Assembly: GCA_002049455.2 (NCBI GenBank)
Contig: KV918767.1
Coordinates: 180,256-244,255 of the forward strand
Origin: Porphyra umbilicalis
Taxonomy: Eukaryota; Rhodophyta; Bangiophyceae; Bangiales; Bangiaceae
Direction: 5' to 3'
Length of the DNA stretch: 64,000 bases
Positions 10,182-22,624 of the stretch are shown here, one piece after another; position 1 is the first letter of the stretch, and the number at the start of each line of letters is the position of its first letter. Position numbers and translations under genes: made by a program. Under the pieces are notes generated by a model. It was not told the DNA's origin. It searched no databases and worked only from the letters and a program-made list of their open reading frames with translations.

Positions 10182-11151
10182 ATGCCTCCTTTTCCACCCG
10201 GACCCGCTGGCGTTGCCCCCCTGGGTGGTGCCCTTCCCGGTGCCGCCCCCGGGCCGGCGCGGCCCCCGTCGACCGCCGTCTTTGGCTCTAAAGTCGACTC
10301 TGCACTCGTGTCGCTGCGGCTGCGCGCGCTGGAATTGAACGGGCGGCTGGTCGAGCTGCTCAACAGTGTTGTCGCACTCCGGGATGGAGTCGGCACTGGG
10401 CGTGACGATGCTTGGTACGTTGGTTGTTCATGTTTTTGTGGGCGGGACCGCCTGGGTATTGCTAGCTGTCGCTCCTAGCAGCCGCACACTGGCGTGACTG
10501 TTTTACGGCATGGGCTGTTGCGGAGTTGCGCTGGAAGGATAGTGCGTGCCTCGGGCGTTCGTACAGCATTCCAACGTGCTCACCGCGAGCCCGTGCTCAC
10601 TCGTCGAGCCCGTCGTGGCGCCGTACTCGCGTGTCTCCCCTCCCACCTCTTTTTTTTCATTCTTCCCCCGTCTTTCCTCTCCCTTCCCTCCCCCCAGGCC
10701 TGCCTTCCTCGCCGCCTTTGACACCATTGCCAAACTCTTCACCGCCCTCACCGCGGACCTCTCCCGCGCGTCGACGGAAGCGGGCCTCGCGCACTATGTG
10801 CTCCTCCCCGCCCCCGCGTCGTGCGAGGCGACCTCGGAGACGCCCATGGCGAGCCTCGCGCGCACCAAGCTGCCCCCCGACGTGGAGGACGACGCGGCCG
10901 CCCTCGCCGCCGCGGCGGCGCGCGAGATGGGGGCCGCCGGCACCCGCGGCGCGGCGGCGCAGGCGCGCGCCCTCGCCGCCCACGTGGCCGTGTACAACAC
11001 CTTTGTCGAGGGGGCCGTCGACCGCTTTGCGGCGGCGCGGGAGGACCTGTCCGTGCCCCGCGCGCCGCCGCCGCCCGACCGGCGGGGGGGGGGGGGGGGG
11101 GGGGGGGGGGAAGCGGTGCTCCTCGCCGTCGAGCGGGGGATTGGGCTTTGA
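10182..11151 (+). CDS. MED8: Mediator complex subunit 8
   Basis: Two exons: 10182-10414 and 10698-11151, joined in frame to give 228 residues. The donor is GTACGT and the acceptor follows a CT-rich tract ending CCCCCCAG. The splice completes a Trp codon, giving the continuous block DDAWPAFLAAFDTIAKLF. Family features in order: a first helix (SALVSLRLRALELNGRLVEL), the conserved W..FL..F stretch after the splice, AHYVLLPAP, and ASLARTKLPPDVEDD, which matches the RTKP.PEVE signature of MED8. MED8 is a head-module subunit of Mediator, linking activators to RNA polymerase II. The C-terminus after a G run of about 28 bases (around 11084-11110) is uncertain, because a change in run length would alter the last residues. 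Confidence 0.82.
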
Positions 11152-11493
11152 GGTGTGCCGCACATGCGTGGGGGGCGGCGGGGGGTGGGGCGGCGCTTTG
11201 TGTCGATGGGTGCGCGGGGTGCTGGGGTGCCACCGGCGGGCGGTTTTGGCGTGGTGGGTGGGTCAGTTTGTACAGGGTGCGCCGCGCTGGTGGACGGCGG
11301 CGGTCGGGTGGGGGAGCCCGATGGGGTCGACGCGTTGGAAGAGCGCCAGCGGGGTTCGTCCCATTGACGCCGCTGCGAGGACGCGGTGCTTGGCCCAGGA
11401 TGCGACCACCGTCGCGGCCGCCCGCCCGGGGGCGCACACGCTGTGTACCACGCCCCCCACGTCGGTCGCCCAAGTGCACGAAAAGAAAAACAC

Positions 11494-13996
11494 TCACACG
11501 CAGACCCGCACACCGTTTCCACGCCCACACGCCCCACCCGCCCCGCCGTCACCCCACACCACGCCACGGGGGTCTCGCGCCGTCCAGCCCCCTCGCCCCC
11601 CCCCCCCTTCACACGCCCTTCCCCCCCCCCCCCCCTTGCCACTCGCCGCCGCCCCCGCCGCCGCCGCGCGCGCGGCGGCTTCCAACACGTCGCGGACGGC
11701 CCCCCCCCCGTCCCGCGTCGCCGCCGCCGTATCCGCCACCTGCTTGCCGAGCAGGTACGCGGGCACCGCCTCGGCCAACCACCCACCCCGGTAATAGTCG
11801 GCGCGGCGCGCCGCTTCCGGGGACGGCTCTGAGGCGGCGCCGCCGCCGCCGCCGCCCCCCCCCCCCCCCCCCACCGGCACTCCCACCCCCCCCGCCCCCC
11901 CCCCCACCCGCCACCCCCGCGTCGCGCCCCGCCGCGTGGACGACGGACGCCAAAAAGGAGGAGGGGTCCGCCGCAAAGGCGGCGAAAAAGGCGCGGCGGC
12001 GGCGCGCCGAGGCCGTTGCCGCGAGCGCCCGCTCCACCCGCGCCGACGCGGCGGGGAGGGCGCCGCCGAGCGGCGGCGGCGGCGGCGCACGCGCCGCCGC
12101 CGTGGCCGACACGTCCGTCACGCGGACGCGGAGGTCCACAGCGACCGCCGGCGGGGGGGCGGGGGGGGGGCGGCGGTAGCGGCGGCGGCGGCGGCGGCGG
12201 CGGCAGGAGAGGCGGCGGGGAGCGCCCCCCCCCCCCCCGGCCCCCGCCACGGGCACGCGGAGGAGCACCGGCTCGTCCGCGTGGAGGTGCGAGCGGAGCA
12301 CGTCGGCAAAGAATTGGAGTTTGAGCACCTCGGTCGCCTTGCGCTCCGCGCTCGGCGGCGGGAAGAGCGCCTGCAGCGACTCGTCGAGGCGCACCACCGT
12401 CTGGTCGTCGGTGCAGTGGAGGCCCCGCCGCGCCACGTAATCCCACACGCGCTCGTGGACGGCCGCGACGGTGCCGCGGCGCATGGCAAGGACGTCGCCG
12501 AGGGCGCGGGACAAGCCGTACGTCGGGGGCGTTTCGGTGAGGTAGAGGAAGACGCGCACGTCGGGGGGGGGGGGGGTGGCCCCGCCGCCGCCGCCGCCGC
12601 TGATGCCGCCGTCGCCATTGCCGTCGGCGCCACCGCCGCCGCCGCCGCCGCCCGACGGCGGGGCGGCGACGAGCCCCGGGATGGACAACTCGACGCCGTC
12701 GAGCGGCGCCTCCCCCGCCGCCCGCCGCCAGTCCACCACCTGCCCGTCGGGGCACACGACGAGCACGCGGCGCACAAGGTCGGTGAAGCGGGCGGTGGTG
12801 GTGCTGCCCCACGCGCGCCCCGCGTCGACGGTGGGCACCGACGCGGTCGCCGCCGCCGCCGTCGCGTCGGCGGTCGGCGGCAGCAGGGGGGGGGGGGCGG
12901 CAGCGCTGACGCTCCCGTGCCACCCCCCGCCGCCGCATCGGCCATGGCCACATCCTCCCCGCCGCCGCCGCCGCCGTCACCGCCGTCGCCGCCGCCGTTA
13001 CCGCCGTCGCCGCCGCCACCGCCGCCGCCGCCACCGACCAGCGGCGCGTTACCCCCCCACTCCCCCAGCACCCCGTCCCCCGCCGCATCCGGCAACACCC
13101 ACCCGACGAGGCGCAGGCACCCCCCCCCCCCCCCCCCCCCGTCGCCGACGCGTGGACGCGGAGGGAGCGGACGACCCCCCCCCCTCCACCCCGAGGGCGG
13201 CGCCGAGCTCCGCCGCCCCCGCGCGGCGACCGTATCCAACCGCCGCCCGACGGCGAGCGCGCGGGCGTAGCGGGGGTCCGCCGCCGCCGCCGCCGCCGCC
13301 GCGCCGGCGAGCAGCGCGGGGGGGTCGACGCCGGCGGCGGCGGCGGCGGCGGCCGTGTCGGCCGCTGCCACCGCCGCCGCCGCCGCCGCCGCACCTGCCG
13401 GCGGTCGGCGCGGCGGTGCCGCCGCCGCCGCCGCCGCCGCCGCCCCTGCCCCAGGGGGGGGAGGGGGGGGACGACAGCAGCGCCGCTGCCGCACCGGCAA
13501 TCGCCGCCCCGTCGAGGCGGCGGGGGACGTGGGGGGGGGGGGGGGGGGGGGGGGGAGGGGGAAACACCACGCCCGCGCTTGAGCGGCGGCCGGGGCGGGA
13601 GCGCCCGGGACGGCACCGTGGGCGCCGGCGGGGGGGGGGCGGGACCCGCCACCGCCGCCGCCGCCGCAGCGACGCCCGGCGGTGAGGGGCGGGGGCGGGG
13701 GGGGTGGCCCCGCCGCCACCGCCGCCGCCGCGCCGCCCGGCGGTGCCGGGAGGGGGGGTGCGGGGGGGGCGGCGGCGACCGCGCCGCGGTCGCCATCCCC
13801 GGCGGCAACGCTGCCGCCGCCGCCGCCGCCGCCGGCGGGCGGCTCCACGTCCATGGCCGCCGCCGGCTCGGCGGGCGACGCGACGGCGGCCGCCACCCCC
13901 CCGTCGGGCGGCAGCCGCAACGGCGGGGCCGGCGGCGGCGGCGGCTCTGCCGGCGGCGCGGCGGCCGTCGCGCCCGGCCCGCGCGCGGCCGGCACG

Positions 13997-14027
<31 letters not shown>

Positions 14028-14393
14028 GATCGGCAGACGCGGCGGGCACGCCGCCCGACGCCCCCGCGTCGGGCGGCGGCGGCAGCGGCGGGGCAGACGG
14101 CGGCACGTCGGCGGGCGGCACGGCGGCGGCGGTGGCGGCGGCGGCGGGCGGCAACGGCGCGGTCGGCACCGGCCGTGCGGGCGGGGGCGGATTGGCGGCG
14201 GGCAGCGGCGGCGCGAGCGGCGGGGGCGGGGCGGGCAGAGATCCTGGCGCCAATCCCGCCGCCGCCGCGGGGGGCGGCGCCGCCAAATCCGACCCGCCGG
14301 CCGCGGGGGCTGGGGGAACGGGCGCGCCCGCCGCCCCCGCCGCCCCCGCCCCCGCCGCCCCCGCCGCCCCCGCCGCCGCCGCCCCCGCTGCCC

Positions 14394-14433
<40 letters not shown>

Positions 14434-15296
14434 GCCCACCGCGGGGGGGGAGGCGACGGCGGCACCCCCGTCGCCGTGCCCGCCGCCGGCGGCGCGGCGC
14501 CCGCCGCCGGCGGCGGGTCCCCACCCCCGTCGGCGCGCGCGGCCGCCGCCGCACCGGGCGGCGGCGAGCCGCCGCCACCGCCGCCACCGCCGCCGCCGCC
14601 GCCGCCGCCATTGTCACTGCCAACGGTGCGGTGCGGGGGGGCGTCTGCGGCGGCGCCGACCGCGACGGCGGCGGCAGCGGCGGGGACCCCCGGCGGGCCG
14701 CCGGCCACAGACGGCGGCGGCGCGCCGACGGGTGCGCCGGCGGCGGCGGGAGGTGCGGCGGCGGGTGCGGCCGGGGGGGTGACGCCCGTCGCAGAGGGGG
14801 GGGGGCGCCGCCCCCGTCGGCCGCCGGTGGGGGGGGCGGGGGGACGCCCCGGCCGCCGCCCCGGCCGCCGGACCGCCGTTGCCCCCCGCGGCGGGGACGG
14901 GGGGGCCCCCGCCCTCGCCGCCGTTGCCACCGTTGCCGCCAGTGGCGCCGCCGCCGCGTCCACCCCCGCCGTCGGCGCTGCGGGCACGCGCGTCGTCCAC
15001 GCCCGTGGCGCACGCAGCAACGCGAGCGGCGGCGGCGGCGGCGGGGGCGCCGGGGGCGCCGGCGGCGGGGGGCCCGCGGGCGCGCGCGGCACCCCGCCGC
15101 CGGTGGGGGGCGTGCCCCCCCCCGCTGGGAGGGCGCCCGCCCCCCCGTCGGGCGCCCCCAGTGGCGACGCGTCGGCAGACGCTGGCCCGGCGGGGCCCCC
15201 CGCCGCACCGTCGGCGGCGGCCGCGCCGCCCGCCCCGGGACCGTCGTCGGGCGGCGGCGGCGCCCGGCCGCCCGCCGTCGTGTCCGCGTCCGCCAT
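11494..15296 (-). CDS. SWI/SNF complex subunit SNF12/BAF60 (SWIB domain)
   Basis: Read from 15296 (MADADTTAGG) down to about 11494. The N-terminal half is Pro/Ala/Gly low complexity. The conserved part begins at YARALAVGRRLDTVAARGRR (near 13260), equivalent to the FERKLD..I.R helix of BAF60, then LRLVGWVL. Next come FTDLVRRVLVVCPDG and DGVELSIPG, and the SWIB domain: YGLSRALGDVLAMRRGT, VWDYVARRGLHC, VVRLDESLQALF. After FFADVLRSHLHADEPVLLRV the C-terminal part reads FFAAFAADPSSFLASVV and ARRADYYRGGWLAEAVPAYL, matching the ERRAEYY..PW..EAV end of the family. The pieces lie in different frames, switching at C/G runs (for example near 11860, 12870 and 13130). BAF60 proteins bridge the remodelling ATPase complex to transcription factors. 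Exact start and low-complexity course are uncertain. Confidence 0.75.
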
Positions 15297-17109
15297 GGGG
15301 GGACACACCGCCGCGGAAAGTCGGGGCGGGAGACAAGGGCGGTGGGACGGACGCACGTGCACCAAGAATGGTGGGGGGGGGGGGGGACAGGGGGAGGTGG
15401 GGGGGGGAGGGGGAGACTGGCACGGAACAAAACGGTCCCGGCGCGTGGCAGACGCCGGGGACGGCGACGGGCGTGGGGGGGGGGGGGGGGGGGCAGAGGA
15501 CAGGGGATGGCGGCGCGGCGACGCCACACGCCGGGGAGGGAGAATGCGCGGGGGCGCTCCGACAGAGGGCTGCGTCCGCCCGTGCGGCGCGGGCGCAGAC
15601 GCGAGACGCCGCGCAGCCACGGGCCTCTGGGCGTGGCGGCGACCGACGACGCGGATGCGGCGAAAGGGCGGGAAAGGGGCGCAGCCGTCGAGCGCGCCGC
15701 TGCACGCGCTGCCAGCCTCTCAAAGCAAACCAAGAAGGGGACTACTTTATGAATCGACCGACAGCCAGTCCGGCATCGCTCCCTCAGGCAATTGAATTCA
15801 TATTGTGCTGACTTGATGGTCACAAGTGCGTAATTGTCAGGCACACCTTTCATTCGTTGATCCTCCTAGAAGATTGATCGCCTCGGCCAGTGACAGCGTT
15901 CCATGCCCTCGTTTGCGGGGCCCACTCAACACGCAGATGTGGTCGCAGCTCGACGACGCTGGTCGGCTTCAACCACTTCGGGCCGCCTCCCACCCTCACT
16001 GGCGCCCGCGAGGGGTTCCAATCGAAAAATATCTGAGCTCCATCCGGGCCAGCTGGTGTGGAGGCCCGCATGCTGCTACCGCCACCCCCTCTGGAGCGCC
16101 CGCGCATTGATTCGACGGCGTCAGCCACTCGCAGGGCAATGTGCGGAGGAACCAATGGGCATCCTTGCGTGAAGCACAGCGGACCCCGGCCCCTCCACTC
16201 AGCGCTCATGCTTGGACCGAGGGGCACTAGGCACCTCGTTTGGGTCCGTTGGGTACGACGCACGGTTGGTTGGTCGCCGGTCGGGCCCGCCGACCTCCTC
16301 GCTAGCCAAGGGACTCCCCCTTTTCCGCCCGCGAGGGGGGCCCGGATCACTGTCCTTGGCGGAAAGCAAACGCAACGTGCTGCGGCAGCCATATTGGCGG
16401 CGAACCACCACCGCCGCAGATGATGCTGTCAGAGGTCCTACAGGCGTTGGAGGCCCGACGGTAGCCCAGTTCGGGCCCGGCCGAGGAGGCGCTTCCATCG
16501 ACGGATGCAGCAGGGTCGTAGGTCTAACAAACGCCGGTGTTGGTGCAGGTTGCGCCCGTCAATGCCCGCTTGCCGCCGCGCCTGGGGTTGCAAGCTTCCA
16601 GGGTCGCCTACTACGCCCGCGCGGTGGACCCGCTCCCAACCGACACGACCGACACGCCCACCGTGCAACACTGCCCCCGCTGTCGTCACGATTGACGGGC
16701 ACGTTCCCGTTGCTTCCACCCTTCAACGTACCATCTCCCTCCTTGCGCTCGTCCACCCCGGAACCTTGTGCGCCCCCTCGGGGAGGCCGAGCTTCCCTCT
16801 CTTGGCGTATCCACACTTGTCCACCCCCGTCACACCATGGTGTCCGCGGCACCCCCCACTGCCCGGCGGCGGCGGCAACGGCGGCGTTCCTCCCCCCTCC
16901 GCTGGCTTCCCCCCTCCGCGCCCCGTGGCCCGGCCGGCTGTTGGCGGGCACGCCCGTCCGCCCGCCGCTGCCGCCGCCACCACCGCCGGCGCGGCTCGTC
17001 GCCGTCGCCTCCCCGCGCGTGCATGGCCGCCGCCGCGCCGCGCCGCCGTCGCGCCGGGGCGCCGTTTCGCCCGGCGGCGGCGGCCCCGCCGCGGCCGGCG
17101 GCAGCGGCA

Positions 17110-17141
<32 letters not shown>

Positions 17142-17345
17142 TGTGGCGGCGGCGGCACGTCGGGGGCCGACACACCGGCGCTGCCGTCGCGGTCGCTGTT
17201 TGGGACGCCCGCCCGGCGGCCAGCGTCGTCGCGCCGCACGGCGGTGGTGGCCGCGCCGCAGCCGGCGCGGCGGCCGCCGCCGGCACCGCCGGCGCCGCCG
17301 GCCGAGCCCGACGCAGCGCCTGCCGAGGCGGCCGCGGCGGCGCCA
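15297..17345. other. No gene recognised
   Basis: About 2 kb of GC-rich sequence, slightly less biased at 15,740-16,700. Open frames exist on both strands but show no domain. The right part probably contains the leader and possible N-terminal exon of the following gene. Confidence 0.35.
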
Positions 17346-19546
17346 ATGGCGGCGGCCGCCGCAGCGGCGGAGGCGGCACTCTCGTCACAGCCCGTTGGGG
17401 GTGATGAGGCCGACGCGCTGCCGCGGGGCGGCACGGCCGCGTCAGCCGACGCCGGCAGCTCCCACGGCGCGGCGGGGAGGAGGTCCCCGACGACCGCCGT
17501 CGTGGCACCGCCCGACGCGGTGGTCGAGGCGCCGGCCGCGCCGGTGCCGGTGCCGGCGCCTGCGCCGACCAAGCGCATTGGCCACCCGCCCGCGGCGGTG
17601 CCACCCGCGACAGCGTCGGCGGCCGACGCTGCCGACTCCCCCCCGCCCCCGACGCGGCCGTTGTGTCCCCGCACCGGCGGCCGCGGGCGGATGTGGCGCC
17701 CTCTACCGAGACTGTGCCCCCGCCGGCGGCGGCGGCGGCGGCCACCGACGCGGCCCCCTCGTGCCCCCTGCCGCACGCCCCTCCCCACCCCCCCCCCTCC
17801 CACGGGGAGCCGTCGACGTGGGACCACCGGTACCACCAGCTCGTCCACCACCAGCGGGTATCCAACGTAGGGCGGGGGGCGCCGCCCCCCCTCCCCCCCG
17901 CGGACCTGGCGCGGTGGGTGCAAGCGCAGTCCGCCGCGTACCGCCGCGGGCGCCTCGGCGCGGCGCGATCGGCGGCGCTCGAGGCGCTCGGCTTCCCCTG
18001 GGCCACGGAGGTTCCCATGTGGGCGCGCTACGTCAGTGAGCTCGCCGCCTTCAAGGCCACCCACGGGCACTTGCGGGTGCCCCAAGAGACCAAACTCGGC
18101 GCCTGGCTGTGCGCCCAGCGCTCGTCGGCACGGCGGGGGCGGCTCGGCGGACAGCGCATCGCGGCGCTCGACCGCATTGACCGCCAATGGGCGGGGGAGC
18201 CGGCCGGCTGGGACGCCCGCGCCGTCCGGTGGGAGGCGTATGTCGCCCGCACGGGCGACGTGGAGGTGCGCCAGGCGGGCATCCAAGCGGCGGAGGCGGC
18301 CGAGGAGGCGGCGGCCGCCACCGCGGCGGCGGCTGCGGCCACGGCGGCGCGGCCACGGTCCCGCAGGGCGGCCGCCGCCGCGTCGGTGACGACCACGTCA
18401 GAGGCGCCGTCGGCCGTCGCTGCCGCTGCAGACGCTGCGTCCCGCCCGGCGGTGCGGGCGCAGGCCGACGCGGCCGCCGCCGCGCCGGCGACCGCGGGCG
18501 GCGACGCCGCACCCGCCACAGCGGCGGCGGTGGCGGGCGGCGGCGCCCGCCGAGCCACCCGCACCCGTCCCGGCGCCAACAGCGGCCGCCGCCGCGACGA
18601 TGGCGGCGGCCCCACCTCGACCATCTTTGCGCCGTCACCACTCCCCTTCTCCCTTGTCGGGGACCCCGACCCCGAAGCGTTTGACCTCCCCCGCCTGTAC
18701 AACTGGGTCGTCTCGCAGCGCCTGCACCGGCGGACGGGGCGCCTCAACGCGGCGCGCGTCGCCCGCCTCGACGCGTCGGGCTTTGTGTGGGACGTCCACG
18801 AGACGGCCTGGCGGTCGCGCCTGCTGCGCTACGTGGCGACGCGCGACGCGGCGCTGCGCGTGCGCGCGGCGGCCTTGCCGGGCGGCGGACCGCCGGCCGC
18901 GTCGCTGCCGCCGCCGCCGGCCAACAGCGCCGTGCCGGGCCTCGACGTGCTGACGCCCGCCGTCTTGTCCATCGGCGCGGGCGACGCGACGCAGGCGGCA
19001 CTCGCGCGGCTCACCCCCCGCCAGTGGGCGCAGCTCCTAACCCCCATCCCGCTGCCGCCCGTGCCGATTGCGCCATCGCCGTCGCTCTCGTCACCGCCCC
19101 TCCGCCAACCCCTCCGCGCGTCGCTCCTGCCCGTTGAAGCAGAGGCGGCGCTCCTCCCCGCCACCCTGCCGCCGCCGCTGTCGTCGGTGCCCCTGTGGGT
19201 GGCTGCGCAGCGGCGGCGCCTCGCGGCGGGCTCCATGCCCCGCGCGCGCCTCGTCATCCTCTTGGCGGTTGGGTTCCCCTTTGAGCCCCTCGACGTGCTC
19301 TGGGAGGCCCACGCCGACGCGCTCGTGGCGGCGGTCGGCCGCCCGCGGGTGGGCGAGCGCGAGCGCGTCCGCGCGGCGCGCGTGGCCGCCGCATGCGCGG
19401 CCGACGCGCGCCTGTTTTTCTGGGTGCGCTCCCAACGGGCGGCGGCGGCGGGGGGGGCGCTCCTGCCCACGCGCATCGCGCGGCTGCGGGAGCTCGGCGC
19501 GCTGACGGGGCGATCGCCGGTGCGGCGGGGGGGGCGCGACGCATGA
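17346..19546 (+). CDS. Helicase-associated (HA) domain repeat protein
   Basis: The stretch to 19546 encodes a protein with several helicase-associated domain units, recognised by W..ql..L..F...hGH..VP, LG.WV..QR and L...GF.W. The best unit reads MWARYVSELAAFKATHGHLR, then VPQETKLGAWLCAQRSSARR. Related half-units are LARWVQAQSAAYRRGRL, LYNWVVSQRLHRRTGRL, LWVAAQRRRLAAGSM and FFWVRSQRAAAAGG. No helicase motor was seen; proteins of this domain without a helicase are common in algae and of unknown function. The frame open from 17663 has no ATG until inside the domain, so the N-terminus must come from upstream. The Ala/Pro-rich frame with an ATG at 17346 is a candidate, with a change of frame near the C run at 17635-17650. 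An upstream exon is the alternative. Confidence 0.6.
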
Positions 19547-20238
19547 GGGCGCCGCGAGGTATTTTTGCTTGATCCCTCGTGGGGGGGGGGGGGGGGGGCG
19601 ACGGTAGTGGCTTGTGCATAGGAGAGTGGGCGTGGACGAGCCGCGCGTCGAGGCGTGGAACCGCGGCGCGCCGAGCAAAGAGACGAGGGAAAGGTGTTGA
19701 GCACGGGTTGCGCCTGCGCCACGTGCCTTTTTTTTATCCTTTAAAATTCGTCCACGCGCGGGAAACAGCCTCGTCCCATCGATCGTGCCACTTCCTCATT
19801 TCGACGCGGTTTCGTAACCACTGTTGCACATGGCAACAAGTGTCACAGTTGATGGGTCCAGGGTGTCTGTCGTTAGAGGGAGGGATGTTCGCGCCGTGGT
19901 GGGGGCGCTGTGCGTAGTGTTCTCGCCACAGCGTCGGCACGTCCTACGGCGGCGCTCACAGCATGACGGATACGGGCGACTGTTGTCGGCAGCTGCGTGA
20001 CCGGTTGTCAACCAAACGGGGCCGTGAAGTCTGTGTTTGGAGGGAAAACCAATCACTGAATGCTGCATATGTATTTACCTTTTGTTTTTTATTCCTTTTG
20101 TGCTTGATCCGGGAACCCAGCGCGGTAAAGACGGCGTGCCGTGTTCCTCCCCAGACGCGTCGTCGCCGTTGCCGCCGCCATCCTGGTGTCCCCGGTGCGG
20201 GCACCGCTCGTCCACGACGTGTGCTTGCTCTTCCAACC
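19547..20238. other. No gene recognised; intergenic
   Basis: Contains a run of about 18 G (19580-19597) and a lower-GC stretch with TTTTTTTATCCTTTAAAATT (19729-19748), which could serve as 3' end or promoter sequence. No coding signal was found. Confidence 0.4.
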
Positions 20239-21679
20239 ATGAGCGCCCTCTGTCGCGCGGGGAGGTCCACCATCGGCCAGTGGCGGTCCTTGCTCGCCGC
20301 CGCCGCCCCGTCCACCACCCCCCGGGCGGCGGCCTGCCCCGCCGCCGCCGCCTTGCCCCGCGTCGCCGCCGGCGGCTGGCGGTCCGCGAGTGACGCCGCC
20401 GCACCGTCCACAGCGGCTGCCTCTCCCCCCCCCCCCCCCCCCCCTCCCCCTCCCCCCCCTCTGTACGGACCGACGGTGGCGATCACGGGGGCGGCGGCGC
20501 CGCAGGGGCGCCCCCGGCGCCCCCCCCCCGCCGCCCGCCGCCGCTGCCGCCGACGTGGAGGCTGCCGCCGACATTGGGTCTCTCCTCGCCCTCGCCACCT
20601 GCCTGCGCTCTGCCGTCGCAGCAGCGGCGGCGCGCGGCGCCTTTACGCCCGACCTCCTCGTCGACGTGGAGGCCGACGCGGACGCGGCGACGGCGCTCGC
20701 CGCCCGCGCGCTCGCCGCACTCGACCCCCCCGTGTCCCTCGACTCGGTCCTTGCCGCGTGGGGGGGTGGGGGCCTCGAAGGCAATGGCGACGGCGGCGAC
20801 GGGGGCGTCGGCACGGGCGGCGACGGCACGCGGCCGCCGCTGCCGCCGCTGCCGCCGTCGGCGCTGCCCTACACCGACCTCCTCCGCGCGTACACGCTGC
20901 GGGATTCCATGGAAGACGCGCTCGTGCAGATGAATGTGGCGCCGCCGACGGCGTCGGCGGTGGCGGGCTCCACCCGCCCCTTTGGCCGCCCGACGCCCGC
21001 GGAGCGCGTCGTCGCGGGGCTCGCCGCCATGGACGCGGCGGCGGCCGGCGGTGGGCGGGCGGCCACGGGCGGCGGTCGCGGCGGCGGCGGCGGCGGCAGC
21101 GGCGATGGACAGACCGTGGCCGCCGACGCTGTCGGCGTGGCCATCCAGCGGGCGGCGCTCGAGGTGGCCACCTCCCTCCCCGCCCTCCTCCGCGGCTTTG
21201 ACACGGCGCTCCTCCACACGTGCCGCGTGCACAAGGTCACCCGCGGCGGCACCGCCTTTTCCCTCAAGGCGCTCGTCGGCGTCGGCAACCGCGCCGGCGC
21301 GGTCGGCGTTGGGGAGGGCAAAGCCGACACGGCCGCCGCCGCCGTTGAGCGCGCCTGCCGCGCGGCGGTGCGGGACTTGCTGCCGCTACCGCGGGTGCGG
21401 GGGGGCACCCTCCCCCACGCCTCCACCGGCGTGTACGTGCGCACCGAGGTGCGGGTGTGGCCGGCGCCGCGGGGCTCGGGCGTCGCCGCCAACAATGTGT
21501 TTGCGGCGGTGCTCGCGCTGGGGGGGGTGACCGACGTGGGCGCCAAGGTGCTCCACGGGCGGGGGGTGGCCAACTCGTGCAAGGCGCTGATGCGGGCGCT
21601 GGGGGGGGTGCGGTCCGCAGAGGAGGTCGCCCGCACCCGGGGGGTCGGCGTCGCCGAAGTGGGGGGGGGGCGCCGTTGA
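20239..21679 (+). CDS. MRPS5: Mitochondrial-type ribosomal protein uS5
   Basis: The C-terminal ~150 residues are a bacterial-type uS5: VHKVTRGGTAFSLKALVGVG, then GVGEGKADTAAAAVERACR, TEVRVWPAPRGSGVAANN and VGAKVLHGRGVANSCKALMRAL. uS5 lies in the small ribosomal subunit near the decoding site. The start MSALCRAGRSTIGQWRSLL at 20239 is Arg/Ser/Ala-rich with no acids, as expected of a mitochondrial presequence; a plastid destination is less likely but not excluded. Between them lies a non-conserved Ala-rich domain. The presequence and the body are in different frames, separated by C runs at about 20425-20444 and 20519-20529, so one base-count error or variation there is likely. The body alone (frame open from 20390 to 21679) is secure. 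Confidence 0.8.
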
Positions 21680-22483
21680 GGCCCGCGGGGGGGGGGGGGG
21701 TCGGCGGCGAAGCGGGCGTGGGGGGGGGGGGGGCTTGTGAGAGGAACCGGCGGCGTGGTGACAAAGGCTGGGCGCCACACCTCAGAGCTGTGCTCTGGCG
21801 GTGGCCGCGGCCGGCGGGGTGAGCGGCTGGGAGCGCCGTCCGACGAGGCGCTGTTGCCGCTGGGGCAAGCCATCGACCACATTGGCTCCTGCCGGCTCCC
21901 AAAGACGTGCTACACGCCAGTCCGTCGTACACTTGACTTTTTTCTGGTCCTGCTCTCCCGCACTTGCACTATTGTTCGTCCGGCTCTTGTGATCGGTGTT
22001 GATGAAAACAGTGTTGTTCCTACCAAAGACCAAGGATGTGCAGCACAGGGCGGTACGTGTGGTACACGCACGGCAATCAGAGCCGATAAGAAGACTCTTA
22101 GAAGGCTGGTGGAAAACTCTGCGTCTTGTAGCTCTTCTCAGTCGGAGCAGATCCTGCTGGGGCTACAGACACCAGCACGCCAGGTGCTCGCGTGTGCTCG
22201 GAGCTTGTCTTCGCTGTGCTCCTGTTTACTACTTTCGGACTGTGCTTCTTTGGAAACGAGGCCAACTAGACCTAAATCAACCGTATGATTTATGTTTTTG
22301 AGCTGACACTATTCTGGCTCACGATGCCCAGTGGCTCCTTTGACTTCACCGTCGCACCATCGACGAGAACCTGTTTACTCGTCCCTCCCCCCTCTCACAC
22401 GTCCCTCGCCTTTTCCGTACATCTCTCCCTTGCCTCTTCCCCTGCAGCCCCTCGTTTCTGCCTCCCTCTTCCTCTTGCCCACC
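21680..22483. other. Intergenic region and OST4 leader
   Basis: Begins with long G runs (about 21690, 21720), then drops in GC. Small frames exist but none is convincing. The CT-rich stretch at 22375-22480 directly before OST4 looks like its leader. Confidence 0.35.
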
Positions 22484-22624
22484 ATGATTGATGATGCGCA
22501 GCTGGCGGTGCTGGTAACGTGGGGCGGCTACACGATTGTCGGCCTCGTGCTCGTCTACCACTGGGTTGTGGCGCCGACCGATGGGGCGATGCCCCGCCCT
22601 TCCATTCACCGGAAGAGCGCCTAG
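22484..22624 (+). CDS. OST4: Oligosaccharyltransferase subunit OST4
   Basis: A 46-residue mini-protein beginning MIDDAQLAVLVTWGGYTIVG with a single hydrophobic segment (about residues 7-27) ending LVLVYHWV. OST4 proteins of yeast and animals are 36-40 residues, start MI.D.QL and have the same ..VIYH end to the membrane helix, so the match is strong for such a short gene. OST4 stabilises the catalytic STT3 subunit with its partner in the ER membrane complex that N-glycosylates proteins. The tail here is slightly longer and ends in basic residues (RPSIHRKSA). The ATG is in a good ACCATG context. Confidence 0.85.
   Translation: MIDDAQLAVLVTWGGYTIVGLVLVYHWVVAPTDGAMPRPSIHRKSA

Noticed and set aside
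10794-15620. 1608-residue continuous minus-strand frame
   Set aside because: It crosses the conserved SNF12 pieces in the wrong frame and is mostly Arg/Pro repeats; only its N-terminal part near 15296 may be used.
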